Source: Phaeodactylum tricornutum CCAP 1055/1
Taxonomy: Eukaryota; Bacillariophyta; Bacillariophyceae; Surirellales; Neidiaceae
Direction: 5' to 3'
Length of the DNA: 64,000 nt
NCBI RefSeq assembly: GCF_000150955.2
Contig: NC_011672.1
Coordinates: 682,001 to 746,000 of the forward strand
Shown here piece by piece: positions 23,372 through 35,882 of this stretch (positions are counted from its first letter, which is position 1; each line of letters begins with the position of its first letter). Below the pieces are notes generated by a model that saw only the letters and a program-made list of their open reading frames with translations, searched no databases and had not been told where the DNA came from. The position numbers were made by a program, and so were the translations under genes.

Positions 23372-26053
23372 TTACTTGTTTTGTTGCCAACTTGGCGTAC
23401 CACCGCCCCATCCACCAGTAGCTCCCTGTTGATTGGACCAGCCGCTAGACGGTTGGCTTGAATCGGCAACTTGTCCTTGCAAGCCAAATGTCTGTTGTCC
23501 AGTGCCCAGAGCCTGAGGCGGACCCTGTTGTTGAAAGGGGCGGTTGCCACCCTTTTTACCCTTGTACTGTTCGTCGTCTTGGAAACCTCCTCCGTAGTTT
23601 CCCCCTCCCTGGTGCTGTTGAGGTTGCTGTTGCATGTTGTACGGATCGGGCATGCCTCCGTGCTGGCCGTATCCTCCACGTTGTTGAAAATGATCACCTT
23701 GGTAACCCATATTGTATGGTTGGCCGCCATAACCACCATGCTGTTGATATTGGTTGTGATACTGATTATTATTGTGATGCTGATTGCGTGCACGGTAATT
23801 GCCATTGTTTTTCTGGTAGCCACCGCTGTTGCCGTGTGATCCTTGCTGCTCGTGTTGATCACCATAATGGGGAGCATACCCAGCACTCTGCCCCATACCT
23901 TGAGGGTATCCAAATCCACCCTGCACAGCGCCTCCAAATTGGGCACCATACCCATAGTTGTAACCCATACCGCCTTGATGCTGTCCCATGTGGAAAGGAG
24001 CTTGACCTCCATAATAAAGCGCTGGGTTTCCGTAAGGCATGTTAGGCATGCCTGGTGGCATACCGGGGGTTGCATTAGGATCAGTCGGATTCGATGCCGC
24101 TATCGATCCAGATTCGTTGCCGGAGCTTGGCTCAGGCTGTGCAGCGGCGTACAATCCGCCGGCCTGGACTGGAGGGATGCCACCGCCAAGTTTTGGCTGA
24201 GAGGGTCCACCCAGCCCTGGAACACCGCCGGGCATGCCAGCAAATGCATTGCCCTGTGCGCCGGGCGCGTTGTAGTTGTACATACCCATGGAGGACGCAA
24301 TGTTATTGCTACCAGGGATACCGTAGGGTTGGCCGTATCCACCCTGGTACATGCCCGGTGCAGTGCTGTTCATGGAAGGTCCACTGGTTTGCGGATGAGA
24401 ATTGTTGTCACCGGTACCAGCGCTGGCGTTGAGTGTGGCTCCTTCGAGCTTGTTCTCTAGCTCGTGCACCATGACAGCGTTGCTTGGCATCGGCGGAATG
24501 CCTGTAAGGGAGAGACCAGGCGGAGGTCTAGCCGGAGACGCCGCCGGTGCGGGAGGAGCGATTTCGTTCTCCGTTACGCTGGCGTTCACCTGGTGACCTG
24601 GGCCACCCGCATCATCAAAGGAGCCGAATCCAAAGTCCAAATTAGCGTCGTCGGCATCAGTTGTTTCCCAGCGACCCATATTCAAGACAGGTCCAGGTGC
24701 CTTCGGCGGTTTGGTCTGTTGCTGCATTTCTAGAGGGGCGGCCGGAGCTGGAGGAGCAGCCGGTGACATGGATCCAATATGTTTGCTACCCACAGCTGAG
24801 GGTGGAAGGTCTACTTTGGATGTTTCTGAAACCGCACTGCTCTTGCTCCATGCGTTGGCCGTTGTGGTTGGTGCAGTGGTAGCCGGTGCAGGAGGAGCAG
24901 GAGCGACTGGCACATTCATATGCACAGAAGCGGGTGGTTGTGCAGTGGTCGTGGGTGCCTCGCGGGAGACCCCGGTCCGTCGCACCCGGGGTGCCTCTGC
25001 TTTTGGTACATATGGGGCAGCCGGGGCCGGCGGTTTGGGCTTTTCCGCACGGATAAGGTGCGCCGATCCCTTGGTGGCCCAGACGTTCCCTCCACTTGTC
25101 GCACGGATACCGGGAGCCGCAGGAGTCGATACCATTGGGGCTACGGGAGAAGGAGGTGTTACGGCAGCCACTGGCGCGGGAGTCGGGACCGGATCGGGAG
25201 CAGAAACTTCAGCCGGAATGGAGTCGCCGGTCTTTTTCGCCCACGCTCCGAGTGGAGCCGGGACCGAGTTCAAGTTGGGAATTCCAATCTCGGGATCTGC
25301 AACGGGTTTATCTGCAGTGGCACTTGTCTCTGTGAGCGTGGTATTGTTCTTGGGCCTGTCGTTGGCTCGCGGGGCTGTCGAGCGCCCCCGACCCGCCCCG
25401 CGCCCTTCACCGGTACGGCCTCGGCCGCCATCGCCGCGGCCTCCGCGTCCCGCCTCACGTCCACGGCCTTCGGACCTTCCGCGTCCACGACCCCCACGAA
25501 CTTCGGGTTTCTTCTTGGCGATGCGCTTGTTGACGTCCTCCCATTCTTCTTCGGTCGAAACGGGCTGTTCCTCCCACCATTCCATAATCTTTTGACGGAT
25601 CTTTTCCTCGTCACCCTTGAGCGATTTGACCAGCGCCGCGAGGTCTTTGTGTTTGTGTGGAGGACAGGCTTCCCGAAGCTAACGACATACGGGTTGGTAT
25701 TTGAATGTTGTGTTGTATTGCATGCCGCAAAAAGAAAAGGGTGAGAGAATACATTTATAAGGTTGATGTGAAGCGAAGGTGTCGTCGAAAGCAGAGTAAA
25801 CAAGATCCGGATAGACCAAGGAGGGTCACGAAGAGAGCAGCAAGCCCCGGTGAAACTCATTCCAGAGGCGTTCTTCTTGGAACCGTACGTATTGAACGCG
25901 GTAGTAGGACGATGGATCCATGGAGACTATGTCGAAACCCGCTGTCCCCAAAAGGGCTTTATCACTCAATATCAATCCTCGAAGACTTACGCTATCAATG
26001 AGCTTGCCGTCCTTGTTCTTGGCTCGGCTACCGCCGGTATTGTTCGACGGCAT
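23372..26053 (-). CDS. UBA/CUE-like, RGG-box and Gln/Gly-rich protein (UBAP2L/Lingerer/Def1-like)
   Basis: Two exons: 26053-25991 (21 codons) and 25678-23372; 789 residues. The main open frame has its first ATG at 25585, but the sequence stays coding upstream to a TTAG acceptor, and the minus-strand GTAAGT at 25990 supplies a start exon (MPSNNTGGSRAKNKDGKLID). Order: a small helical domain at about 22-65 (LREACPPHKHKDLAALVKSL then EKIRQKIMEWWEEQ) like UBA/CUE domains of GIP1, Def1 and UBAP2L; an RGG/RGR box at about 80-125; a long P/A-rich linker; a segment GRWETTDADDANLDFGFGSF like the UBAP2/Lingerer motif; and a prion-like C-terminus of about 350 residues rich in G, Q, Y, N and P. It probably binds RNA and joins stress granules. 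Orthology is inferred from domain order. Confidence 0.72.
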
Positions 26054-26857
26054 TGCGAAGGTATGTAGAAAGAATGTCTGTTGAAACGAAGGAAATAGGT
26101 GTGAAAGCTGTCCGAAGATTAACCACGGTGATGACCCTGAAACACTTGATACTATTTGCTATCGTTATTGTTGGTGGTGGCGATATCTCTCTACTAGTGC
26201 TAGCGTGTGTATGTGTGTTTGTCTGTTCGTTCGTTCGTGTTGTTTGGTCTGTACGCGAATAAAGTATGTGAGTATGTTTGTATGTTTCGGAACGCGCAGA
26301 GTTGTACCGTTGTCGCCGTCTCGTGGATGACACCTGCTGTTGGTGTGTTCGTCGATAGCGGGCCCAGCGGAATACGGTATACGGCCAGACCAACATTTGG
26401 TGCGAAGTGAGGATTTTGCTCTCGCAGCGGACGAAGGACAGAGTCAAGGGTGTGGAGGCTTTCCCCGCGACGCGCGACGTAATTTGCGCGCATCGGGAGC
26501 GACTGCACGTCTTGCCTCCACCTTATACACACGTGGAAGCATACCCCAACGTGACGTCAGCCAGCGGAACGATGGTTCCTTCCCGGTCTACGCACGGACA
26601 CGATCCGAGCGAAGAGTGACGGTAAGCACAAAAAGCCTTGTCCACCGCAATACACAACCTACAACACTACTCTACTAGAGTAACCTTTCCTCTTCAACCA
26701 ACGAACGGTCTTGGTCGCGAGCGATATCGAAACACAGTGAGAGAAAAGGGATCCAACTGAAGACGAGAGGAAACTCATCCACCCGTTCAACACAAGTTAT
26801 CTTTCTTTTGAAAAAGGAGTAACTCTTAGTATTCTCCCCCGCACTCGTGTTTCAAGG
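26054..26857. promoter_or_regulatory. Divergent spacer, RGG protein and EGY protease
   Basis: About 0.8 kb without a convincing gene. Around 26204-26245 it holds simple-sequence DNA: GT-rich (gtgtgtatgtgtg) and then gttc repeats. Overlapping frames on both strands look like chance. Confidence 0.4.
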
Positions 26858-29521
26858 ATGATGATTTCTCGTATTTCGGTCGTGGCGCTGTTCAACCTTC
26901 TGGTAGCGACATACCATACGGAGGCTTTTGTACCGTCGCATCACCAGCGTCGAGCAGTCATTCGAACAACAGCAGGCACATATCCTTCCGCTTACTCCCG
27001 CCTCTACTTTTTTGGACGCAACAAGGACGACGACGAGGCGTCGGAAGCCGATAATACGGACAAAAAAAGTCCATTCTTCGCACGTTTTGGTATCGGAAAG
27101 AACGAGAACGAAGACGACTCTGAAGATAAAGCATCGGAACAAAATTCTAAAGTGCACGAGACTGTTGCAGCGGTGGCTACCGTAGCCAAAGATGAGGTCG
27201 AAAAGGAGCAAGGGTTCACTAGTGGACCTCTTCCTCGCACATCGCGGGCGCCCAAGCGAGTGGTCGATGCAAACTTGTCGCCCCTCGAGCAGGCGGCCGC
27301 GTTGCAAGCGCAAGCCAAGAAAATCCGTCTCGAAGCTGAAAAGCAAGACGCGGAACTTACTTTGGCGAAAATCACAAAGTTGGAAAAAGAAATTGCACAC
27401 GCCAAGAGGCACAAGGAGTCGCATGATGACGCCGTGGTGGAATTATTGCAAAGGGAACTGCAGGCTTTGGAAGCCAAAATGAGGGGAGAAGCGCCAGCAC
27501 CAGTGATACGGTCTAAGCCATTGTCTAATAAAAGCGAAAGCGGCGCGGTCCCTGGCACGACAGATATCGCCGCAAAAGTGGCAACCCGAGCAATGCCTGA
27601 GAACGGCTTTTCAGCCACCGTGAGCATGGCCGAGGACCCTGCTGAAGCACTACAATCGCTCGACGAACTTACCAAATTTATAGAAAATTCACCCAAATTT
27701 ATGAAGAAAGCACTCGCGGCACAGGTCGAGCTAGATTATGCCGACGTGGAAAACCTTAACACGACTGAAATGGCGCTTCGCGTCGACAAAATGCGTCGTC
27801 TCGACTTTTCCTTCTCGGCGCGTCCTAAACCCAGATTTACCTTTGAGGAAGTCAATGCGAAGAAGAAGGAACTCAGCAAGGGATGGGCTAAATCTCTGTT
27901 GGATCCCCGTCTCACGTCGGCGGCTAGTGGCAACGAAACAGAGCTTGCCTTGCTCGCTCTGGAATACGAGTATTACAACAAGGGAGGCATGGTGCTTTCG
28001 CAGGATCAACTAAGTGAAATGTCCCAGGACGACGAGTTTATCGCGCAAATAGTTTCTGCGGTCAACAAGTCAGCTGTGGATAGTTCGATTGAAACACTTT
28101 TTCCGAAGTGTACCCGTAAAGAAGGACAGGCTCCCACCATGGCACAAGTCCAGCGACTAATTACCGATGTTTTGCCAAAAGCAAAGTTTTCGTCAACGTC
28201 TAAACCAGAACCTGTTGCCGGTGGCTTTGTCATTCGGGGAATTAACAAGGCAGAAAACGGCGACGAGCTGATCGAAGCAATTGACAAGCAGCTTACTAAG
28301 TACCCAAATTTGGCCGACAAACTATCCGTCTTGTACACCAACGACTTTACTGTCTTTGCCAGTACCGAGGTTGAAAGCGACGAATTCAACTTCGACGATG
28401 TTGAGCCCATCCTATACGTGACTGGTCCGAATATCGTTCGAGAACCCCGGAGGGTGCTCTTGTCGTTGACGTCTGCTTTAGGAATCGCTTCATCTTGGTA
28501 TCTATCCCTTTACCCGTTCCTTCTAAATCCAGCGTTGTCTAAACGGGTCGACGAGCAGTTGGCTTTGGCCGACGCCAATATGACACCGGATCTGACGTGG
28601 TTGACGGATCTGTCGCTTCCCTTGTTTACGACGTTCGTCTCGATCCAGTTAATCCACGAAATCGCCCACCGGGCTGTCGCTGCCTTTTATGATGTGAGTG
28701 GCGTGCTTTGTGGAAGGAAGCGATAAGATCGTAGGAGTTCGGCTCACACTTTCTTATTCCTGTCCCACAGATCAAAGTTTCTGCTCCAACGTGGGTACCT
28801 TCCATCTTTACTGGTATAACGAGCAGTGTAACCACGTTCCGGACCTTACCAAAGAATAAGCAAGCGATGTTTGACTTCTCGGTAGCCGGACCGCTGGCAG
28901 GAATGATTGCTTCTGCCATCGCGATTTTTATCGGGTCACAGATCACTGCAAACCAGGATGCTTCATTGTATCCTGCTCTTCCTTTGGAGATCTTACGACA
29001 GAGTACTCTGGGTGGTGGAATTATTGAAAGCATGCTAGGTAGTGGAGCACTGAGTGTTCCTGGTGGTGCTCTCGGGACCCAGGCCGTTGCTCAGATGATG
29101 ATTCCTTTGCATCCAGTGGCCGTTGCCGGCTATATTAGTCTTGTTCTGAATGCCCTTGCGATGCTACCCGTTGGAAGTAAGTAATGAGCGAGGATTCCGG
29201 TTTCATGCGTCAAATTTTGACTTACGAATCCATTTGTTTATATTTGGCTAACTTGCAGCCACCGACGGGGGTCGTATTGCCTTATCAGTTTTTGGACGTG
29301 GCGCCAAGCTTCTTGTCGGAAACGCGTTTCTGTTTGCAATGCTTGCAATTGGCCTTTTAGGATCTGATCTTTTCCTGTTCTATTTCGCTTTCTGTATTGC
29401 GTTTCAACCCGGCAACGAAATACCGTCACGGAACGAGGTTGATCGTGTTGACTTTTCTCGTGTTGTGGTTGCCACTAGTGCATATATAGTTGCTATATTG
29501 GCGCTAATACCTTTCCAGTGA
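26858..29521 (+). CDS. EGY-type plastid site-2 metalloprotease
   Basis: Intramembrane zinc protease of the S2P family like plant EGY1/EGY2, needed for thylakoid development. Three exons, 26858-28693, 28771-29176 and 29259-29521; 834 residues. A signal peptide with EAFVP motif gives plastid targeting. Next come an acidic region, a coiled coil with the EGY-typical repeat AQAKKIRLEAEKQDAELTLA, and a soluble domain with GGFVIRGINK. The membrane domain has the zinc-binding HEIAH (about residue 600) and, after the second splice, NALAMLPVGTTDGGR, the conserved NxxPxxxxDGG motif with the third zinc ligand. Both active-site motifs are whole. Two decayed copies of the same family lie directly downstream on the other strand. 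Confidence 0.92.
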
Positions 29522-29541
29522 GGGCTTCATCTCATGTTTTT

Positions 29542-29550
29542 TCACAGTCA
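29542..29550 (+). other. Recurring 9-mer TCACAGTCA, copy 4
   Basis: Exact copy 21 bp after the stop codon of the EGY gene, between it and the first relic copy. Confidence 0.35.
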
Positions 29551-29758
29551 GTATCTGCTATTTGTCAACCATCACCGGTATTTTACTAGGACCCGCCTAG
29601 TCGAATGCAGCAGCATTTAAATTACTCCTCAAGCGCTCAATCCCATTCTAGAACTTGCAGGAACACTGCCCTGCCTCACCATTGAACTGTTGTAGATGCC
29701 GTCCTACTAGAAATTTAATGCAATAGGAATGGATTTAAAAATACTACAACATTGGTGC

Positions 29759-30853
29759 TCAGGTAAAAGCGACAAAGATAGCCATTCCGATGGCGAATGA
29801 CCTATGAGAATCCAGCTCTTCCACATCATTCCGTGCAGTGTCTCCAGGTCACGTTGTCAGATGGTATAAACGATACGCAAATCACAGGTATTCTAAACTC
29901 GTCCAAGCCAAAAAAGTCTGCGGCGCAAATGGTAATGGATGTAACTTCTTAACCAACAACAGCGTTCCTCGCCTGCCAACTATGCAATAGCTATTCTGCC
30001 TCCATCCATGTCTAGAACGAGAAAAATGTATTCTGGCAAGGATGCCGAAAGCAACCCTAAATGACAGGAGCAGTGACGATGAACTTACGACTCAGCGGTA
30101 GAAGAGCGAGGGCGTTGGCCACGAGACCAAACAACCCAGCAATCACTCCTGGTTGCACAGCAAGAATAGTGCTATCGGGAGTGCCCGCCTTGCACATAAT
30201 CTCTGTCATTGTTGTTGTTCCACCTATTAGCTTGTTGAGTACAGATGCTGATTCTTCAGCGCTCCCAACCATTGGAAATCTTCCATAGGCTGAACGAGCA
30301 TCATTTGAATCTTCTTTTAAAGTGCGAACGAATCTCAGAGCAACACGAAAAGCATCCAGCTTTTCATCCTAAGTTCCGGTCATCATCATTTCCTCAACCC
30401 GTCCAGCCGTTGGTATGTATAAAATCAGGTCAGTGTTATCAAAGCTTACAAGAGGATTGGTATTAACTTGTTCGCGGAGACTTTGCTATCATCGTGCCCG
30501 GTATGAGCACAGGTGTCTGAAGTTACCAAAAAAAATTGATGATCCAAGGCACTGTAATTCAAAGTACGTTTTGAACGCGGGTGTATTGTTGCTATGAAGT
30601 GTTGAGGGAATGGGCAAATCTACTGTCGAAGTCAACGACCCCTTTCTGGTGCAAAGGAGATAGCTTGGTTTCTTGCGCGCTCTGTCGTCAGAGTATTTTT
30701 CCTCCATCTCTCTCGTTCCAACATACTTTTTTACTGTTTCAATTTTCTCTTGAGCTAGCCGGCAATCGAGTTTACATGCTCCGCTTCAGCCTTGAAGCTT
30801 CGTCTTGAATCTCTTCCGGTGCTTCAATGCGGCTGAGGCGTGTTCTTGTGTTC
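29759..30853 (-). pseudogene. Decayed EGY-like copy A (lacks the catalytic middle)
   Basis: Fragments of an EGY-like protein in order on the minus strand. The N-terminal coiled-coil piece reads RIEAPEEIQDEASRLK and, in another frame, CKLDCRLAQEKIETVKKYVG (about 30853-30700). The C-terminal membrane piece ends in GLVANALALLPLS at about 30090, followed by a GTAAGT donor and, past an AG, the motif MDGGRIAIA with DGGR at 29995-30006. Then the frame is broken by a stop and a shift, and the tail resembling the EGY end (ARNDVEELDSHRSFAIGMAI) reaches a stop at 29759-29761. The piece between, which should carry HExxH, is missing or too worn to see. At least three disruptions. Boundaries are approximate. 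Confidence 0.6.
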
Positions 30854-31236
30854 ATTAAGAGTGAATCTGGATTACGTGACCAAACGGGTGGCCGGACTGG
30901 ACCGTTCAACAAAAAAAGCGTTGACAGCGACCAGGAATGGTCTAGCCCTCTTCCAAATGTTCCCGTATCGGTGTTGACTTGGGTTAGAGTGGCATATCTG
31001 TCATATGCAAAGTCTCTAGCAAAAGAAGATTTGCCGAAAGAATCTGTCTCGCGTTGAAAGGTTTTGCCATTGCCGGCCGAATCTGATTGCAGTCAAGATC
31101 CCCGCAAACCCCACATTTTCGTTTTTATCTGCTTTGCCAAGATATTTCAGTCTTAGAGCGGTTTTACCATGTAAACGCAGCAAGTTGTCCAAAGCTCGAT
31201 CATCTTGTCGAGTGTACCTATAAATGCGAAAACCTT

Positions 31237-33517
31237 CTACATCGGTGTTACAGAGAGAACGGCAACAAACCATAGACCGAAAATCATCTGTGAACGAAAA
31301 CTATTCACGGGGTCGACTTCGTCCCGACAAGGAGCTTCGAGGTCATTTGAGCGACATGACATGATCCAGGCTCCCTGTAATACAATGGAACCACCCAATA
31401 GTACTGACAATAGAAGTGTGACCCAGACAACGACTCCAAGAATAGACGATCCTTGGCGACCGAACAAAGCGAGCGACATCCGACCACCGTCTGTTGCACC
31501 GAAAGGGATCAGCTTGATAGCATGAATAGCGAGACTCGCAACCCTACGATTGCAAACGGATGGAGTGGGATTGGAGTTTCCGGGCCTTGTAGAGTAACAA
31601 ACCCATTCCCTTCAAAAAAAGAATCGACAATAGTACCGCAGAGCGTACTGAATTTGATGGCGCTCACAGTGAGCGACGGAAAGTACTGGGCGACATCTGC
31701 TGGAGCGGTCATTGTCATTCGCATGCCAGCAGTAAGCGTCACCAACGAAGCAGACATTCCCATGAATGGTCCAAGAAAAGCAAAATCGAACTAGGACGAA
31801 AGACCTTTCGGAGCCTCAACAATCAGCCTCAACGCACCAAGGAATGGTAGACCCCAGAACTAGATATAACATCGGTAATCCTGTTTAGATTTGATCTCTC
31901 CTTGCTACCACAAGGTGCGATAGCTCGTGTACGCTTTGGACGAAAAACAACAGCACCATTATTTCCAAGACTTTAGCGTCGAATCAGTACTAGCCACTGC
32001 AATCTCCAGTCGCGCTTCCTGCCGATATTCGATTCCTGACGAGCTCATTGGCTGCATAAGCCTTCATGGAGAAGAGAAGCGTCGTACAAACAGCAAAGAA
32101 GGAGCTACCGGAAATGAGCCATCTGCAGGCCATGTCCCTCTTCAGTAAAAGAAGGACTGGCTCGCCTTTTCCAAAACCGAAGTCAATATCCTCTGGTGTG
32201 AAGTCGGGGATGTAGGAAACCTGCGCAGTCCAACTTTTTGGCAATCGCTAATGGAGTGCTACAATGAGTATTTCAACTGAGTTTTTCGTGTTTCTTCCCC
32301 TGATGATGTTGCACAGTGCCTTAGATGTGCTAGAAGAAAAGCTAGGGAAGCGAAACATTCTGCAGCACTTCGGGCAACCAAGCGATTTCCGTCAGGTGAC
32401 GAGACTGAAAAGCCGCTATCTCGTCCTCCTCCTTTTCAACAATAGGTACGATGCAGGGGTAGAGTATGCTCGCGAAAAGGTGAGCCACGCATTGCGAAGC
32501 CAGAAGTGTGGGTATAAAGGTTTGCTTGTCTAATACCGTCATAAGAATTTCCAACTCTGCTTTTGTTGCGTCATGTCCATATCTTTTTGTCACACGTGGG
32601 AGTAGTTGTTGTAGTTCGCTTCGAACGTCCGTCGTGCGACGATTGTTTGAAAATATGGATTGAACATTGTTCGAAATGTCCGTTCTTCTTTGCAGCAAGG
32701 CAATTCCGATACCGTCACGTTCACAAAACTATTCTGCTGCTGAGGAGAATCGACGAGTACCGTGTTAGCTACTTTGGTTGTATCCTGCAAATTTTGTCGT
32801 GTCAAAGCGACGCGCTGGTTGTAAATGAGTGCAACAATTTCGGGCACTTGATCCAAATCCGGGGCCGCCTCGATACTGTTTTCCAATGCGAGAGCCGCAC
32901 AGAACGCAATCCGACGTCGTATCGGCAGTCTCATGAATAGATCTACTGCGCTGACGTACTCTTGCATACTCAATACCGACGGTGGGAAAATGGCCGACGT
33001 GAGAGCTGTCACATTCCTTTCCATCGATTGCAAGCTTTCCTCCAGAGCAGTCATCAAGGTCATTTCTTGGGTAGTTTGAATGTCGCTTCTAAAATCTTTT
33101 AACGTTTCCAAGATGGCAATGAGTTGCCGCTTTTGATCAAGCAGATCGTTCTGTTCATCCGAAGAATGTGACTTCTCAAAGAAAAGCCAACAACAAAGGC
33201 GAAGAAAACCTTGTGAGAGGAGCGGACACGACGTAGACCTTCCTCGCGATGGGAAGGAAAGCTTTCGCATTCTGCAAAGCGAAAAGCAGGCTCAGAAGTA
33301 CTGTGCCGTTCTCAAAATTCACTTTGGAAGCGTGTTCGATATTTCGAAGACGGCGGACGACAATGAATTCGTTGTGTGATTGTTTTCCCAGCAGGACGAT
33401 ACAATGGATTGTTGTTCGGTGGTCGTCATGGTGCGTTTGGAATATGCAGAAAACAGTTGATGTGACAAAGATTCGATCAAAGGGATCTGGATGGAAAAGT
33501 GAAAAAAGTCCCGCCAC
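31237..33517 (-). pseudogene. Decayed EGY-like copy B (HExxH present, frame broken)
   Basis: A divergent EGY-like gene. A presequence-like part with an A-F motif (LLFALQNAKAFLPIARK, about 33300-33230) leads to helical regions (33270-32590, 32698-32342) that align loosely with the soluble domain of the intact gene (LTRQNLQDTTKVAN against VLSQDQLSEMSQDD). Then come FTPEDIDFGFGKGEPVLLLL (about 32195), FVQSVHELSHLVVAR with HELSH at 31915-31929, FDFAFLGPFMGMSASL (about 31780), IPLHPFAIVGL and, in a shifted frame, IPFGATDGGRMSLALFG (about 31490). I count at least two frame changes and two in-frame stops between 31940 and 31480, more upstream, and no clear start ATG. Low identity to its neighbour says the duplication is old. 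Extra introns could explain some breaks, but not the in-frame stops. Confidence 0.7.
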
Positions 33518-34042
33518 CGAAATACGATAATTGAAAAAGAGATGATCGTGGATAACAAAAAATTAGCGAATCAACTTGGGAACGCCGAACAAGTTGCCGG
33601 TAAGTTATGGTTTTTCCTTTTGAAACAGTGAGGGGCTGACGGACGTACAGTTTGAATCGAACGTATTTACGACTCTGGAACGCATTCCCCCGAGAATCAA
33701 AACGGCCCCAAATTCGAAAAAAACACTTAAACAATCGAGATCCCTCGCTTAGAATACGATTGATTAGCCCCTGTTTGAAAAATAATAGCCCATGCTTAGG
33801 TACGAATTAGAATAGATATTCTTGTCTGATTTTTATGTCCGTTGCGAGCGTGTTTAGTTTGCTAAGATTCCACTCGGAATCAAAGGAAAGATCACGCACG
33901 ACCTGCCCAACAAAACGAATTTCGTACTCCTGCGTGGACTCGGTACTTCACGGAGTCGAAGACGCACGGGAACGAGTACTACGCACAAATCGGCCATCCG
34001 ACCAGTTTCCACAGACCGCACAATCATTCCCCCTGGACCATC
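33518..34042. other. Spacer between EGY relic B and the surface-protein gene
   Basis: About 0.5 kb with no convincing gene. It holds the promoter of the gene starting at 34043. Any lost 5' end of relic B would also lie here. Confidence 0.35.
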
Positions 34043-35882
34043 ATGAAGATTCTCTCGTCTCTCGTCCTCGCTACCATCGCTCTTGCGAATGGACAGATCA
34101 CCTACCTTGATGCCCCTGTCGAGGGCTGGAGAGCGTCGTTTGCTCCCATGGAGCAAGGCAATGGCGTCTTTTTGTCCCCCGACGGCAGTATGGTCGTGGC
34201 AATTGCCAGCAACTGTCTCGTCCGTGCCTTTGGACAAGCGACCGGAGAAGTCCGATGGACCTCCAACCCGCCACCAGGCGACGGAAGCTCGAGCTGTAAT
34301 GGCGGAATCACGTTCAACGATAACGCCGATATACCATACTTCACTTACATGGTCAACGACAACGTGCAAGGCACCATCTCCACGTAAGATCGCATTGGCG
34401 TGCTGCTGCGCTAACCACAATACATTTCGCAACGCTTTGACTCACTCTCTACTTGTTTCTTCTGCCGACAGGCGTGTTATCATGGGAGACATTGACACTG
34501 GTGATGTTTTGATGACATCCGAAGTCCTTGCCGGAAGCAGCGCGGGATCTCCTCAGACTACCTTGGACGGGCGCCACATCATGTTCACCCACAATGATGG
34601 AGGTACAGGCATGTTCTCCATCTTGGATACTATGCAAGATCCTGACATGAGTGGAATGACCCCCATCATCTCCCCCATCTTTTCGGAATCCAACGCTACC
34701 GAACCCTTCTCTGCCGTTGGGTAAGCCACACTCTTTCGTAATCCATGTTTCGACGCGGGTGTTCCGGATAACCAACTCACATGGGAATTTTACTTTTTTC
34801 TAGTGTCTTCCACGACCCTAATGGCGGCAACTATGCAGGCGGCCTTACCACCAACAGGAACGATATTTTTGTTTGGTCATTAGCTACCAACTTTGATGTC
34901 AACAACACACGTCCTCCGGTTGGTGAGGCTGGAGTCTTTGGATTTCAGTTCCCAGTCGACTTCAACAACACTGGTGACGATCTCGACATCTTGTATTTTG
35001 GATCCTTCAGCTTCCAAGCGACGACTCGCCCAGTCCTCGCCTCCAACGGAACAAGCAGTAAGTCCATTTCCTTTCGTTTCCTTTGCCCCTGACAACTTGG
35101 TACTTATTTTTTATCCTTTTTTTTTGTAAATAGTGTACTGGGGTGTTACCAGAGGCGAGTACCGTGCATGGTTTCAACGAGCCTTCGACCGTCCTATCAC
35201 GGAATTAGTTACCCTGAGTCGCGATAATGTTGTTCCTTCCCTTGGCGCTCGGGCAGCCGTCACCCTCAGCAGCGACCCGATTAATCCCATTGTGTTTGGA
35301 CCCGGCCCTAACGAGGAATTCTTCCGCGGTAACTCTGATTTCAGCGAGACAACCATTATTAGTACATCCCCAAGTGACGCTAGTCCTTACGGTGAAGGAA
35401 TAGTTTCCGGACGCGCGGCTGTTTCGCCCGACGACCAGTTTGTCTATTATGCTACACAGGGCGGGCTTCTGACTCAAGCCGAAACTGACGCACTCGCCTC
35501 TGTCTGGACCACGGGAGGCGCTGCTAATATCACGATTGAGAGTGTCCGAGGAGATCTTGCTATTTCTCGTGACGGCAGCCGCGTCTTTGTCCCTGACACC
35601 GTTTCTGCGAGTGGTTTTGTGATTGCTGTTCAAGTTGCCGAGGTAGGAGAAACTCCTCCCCCCACTGGCGCGCCGATTTCTATGGACATGTCCATGGCAC
35701 CATCGGGAGCCGACGGGTCGTCTGGTACAGCAGCTCCCTCCTTGCCGGACGGTGCCACCGCCCCTCCCAATGCTGAAGGCACTGATGCCCCTGGCTCTAC
35801 CCCTGCCCCCGCCCCGGCATCTTCAGCGATTCGTGCGTCCATGATTGCTCTCGTCGCAAGTTTGCTCGTCTTTGTTTTCTAA
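34043..35882 (+). CDS. Secreted beta-propeller-like surface protein with C-terminal hydrophobic tail
   Basis: Four exons, 34043-34383, 34472-34720, 34804-35057 and 35134-35882, giving 530 residues; every join keeps frame. A clear signal peptide (MKILSSLVLATIALANGQ) opens it. The body has spaced propeller-like blades: NGVFLSPDGSMVVAIAS with FGQATGEVRW, SAGSPQTTLDGRHIMF, SGRAAVSPDDQFVYYATQGG and ESVRGDLAISRDGSRVFVP, reminiscent of PQQ or YVTN repeats. A low-complexity stalk rich in P, A, T, S and G (about 460-510) follows, then a hydrophobic end (MIALVASLLVFVF) with no charged residues after it, as in GPI-anchor signals. It is probably a cell-surface or frustule-associated protein. No enzyme motif seen; family name is unknown to me. 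Confidence 0.75.

Noticed and set aside
23458-25744. Long plus-strand frames opposite the RGG/Gln-rich gene
   Set aside because: They arise from the biased codons of the minus-strand gene (glycine, proline, glutamine runs) and have no independent support.
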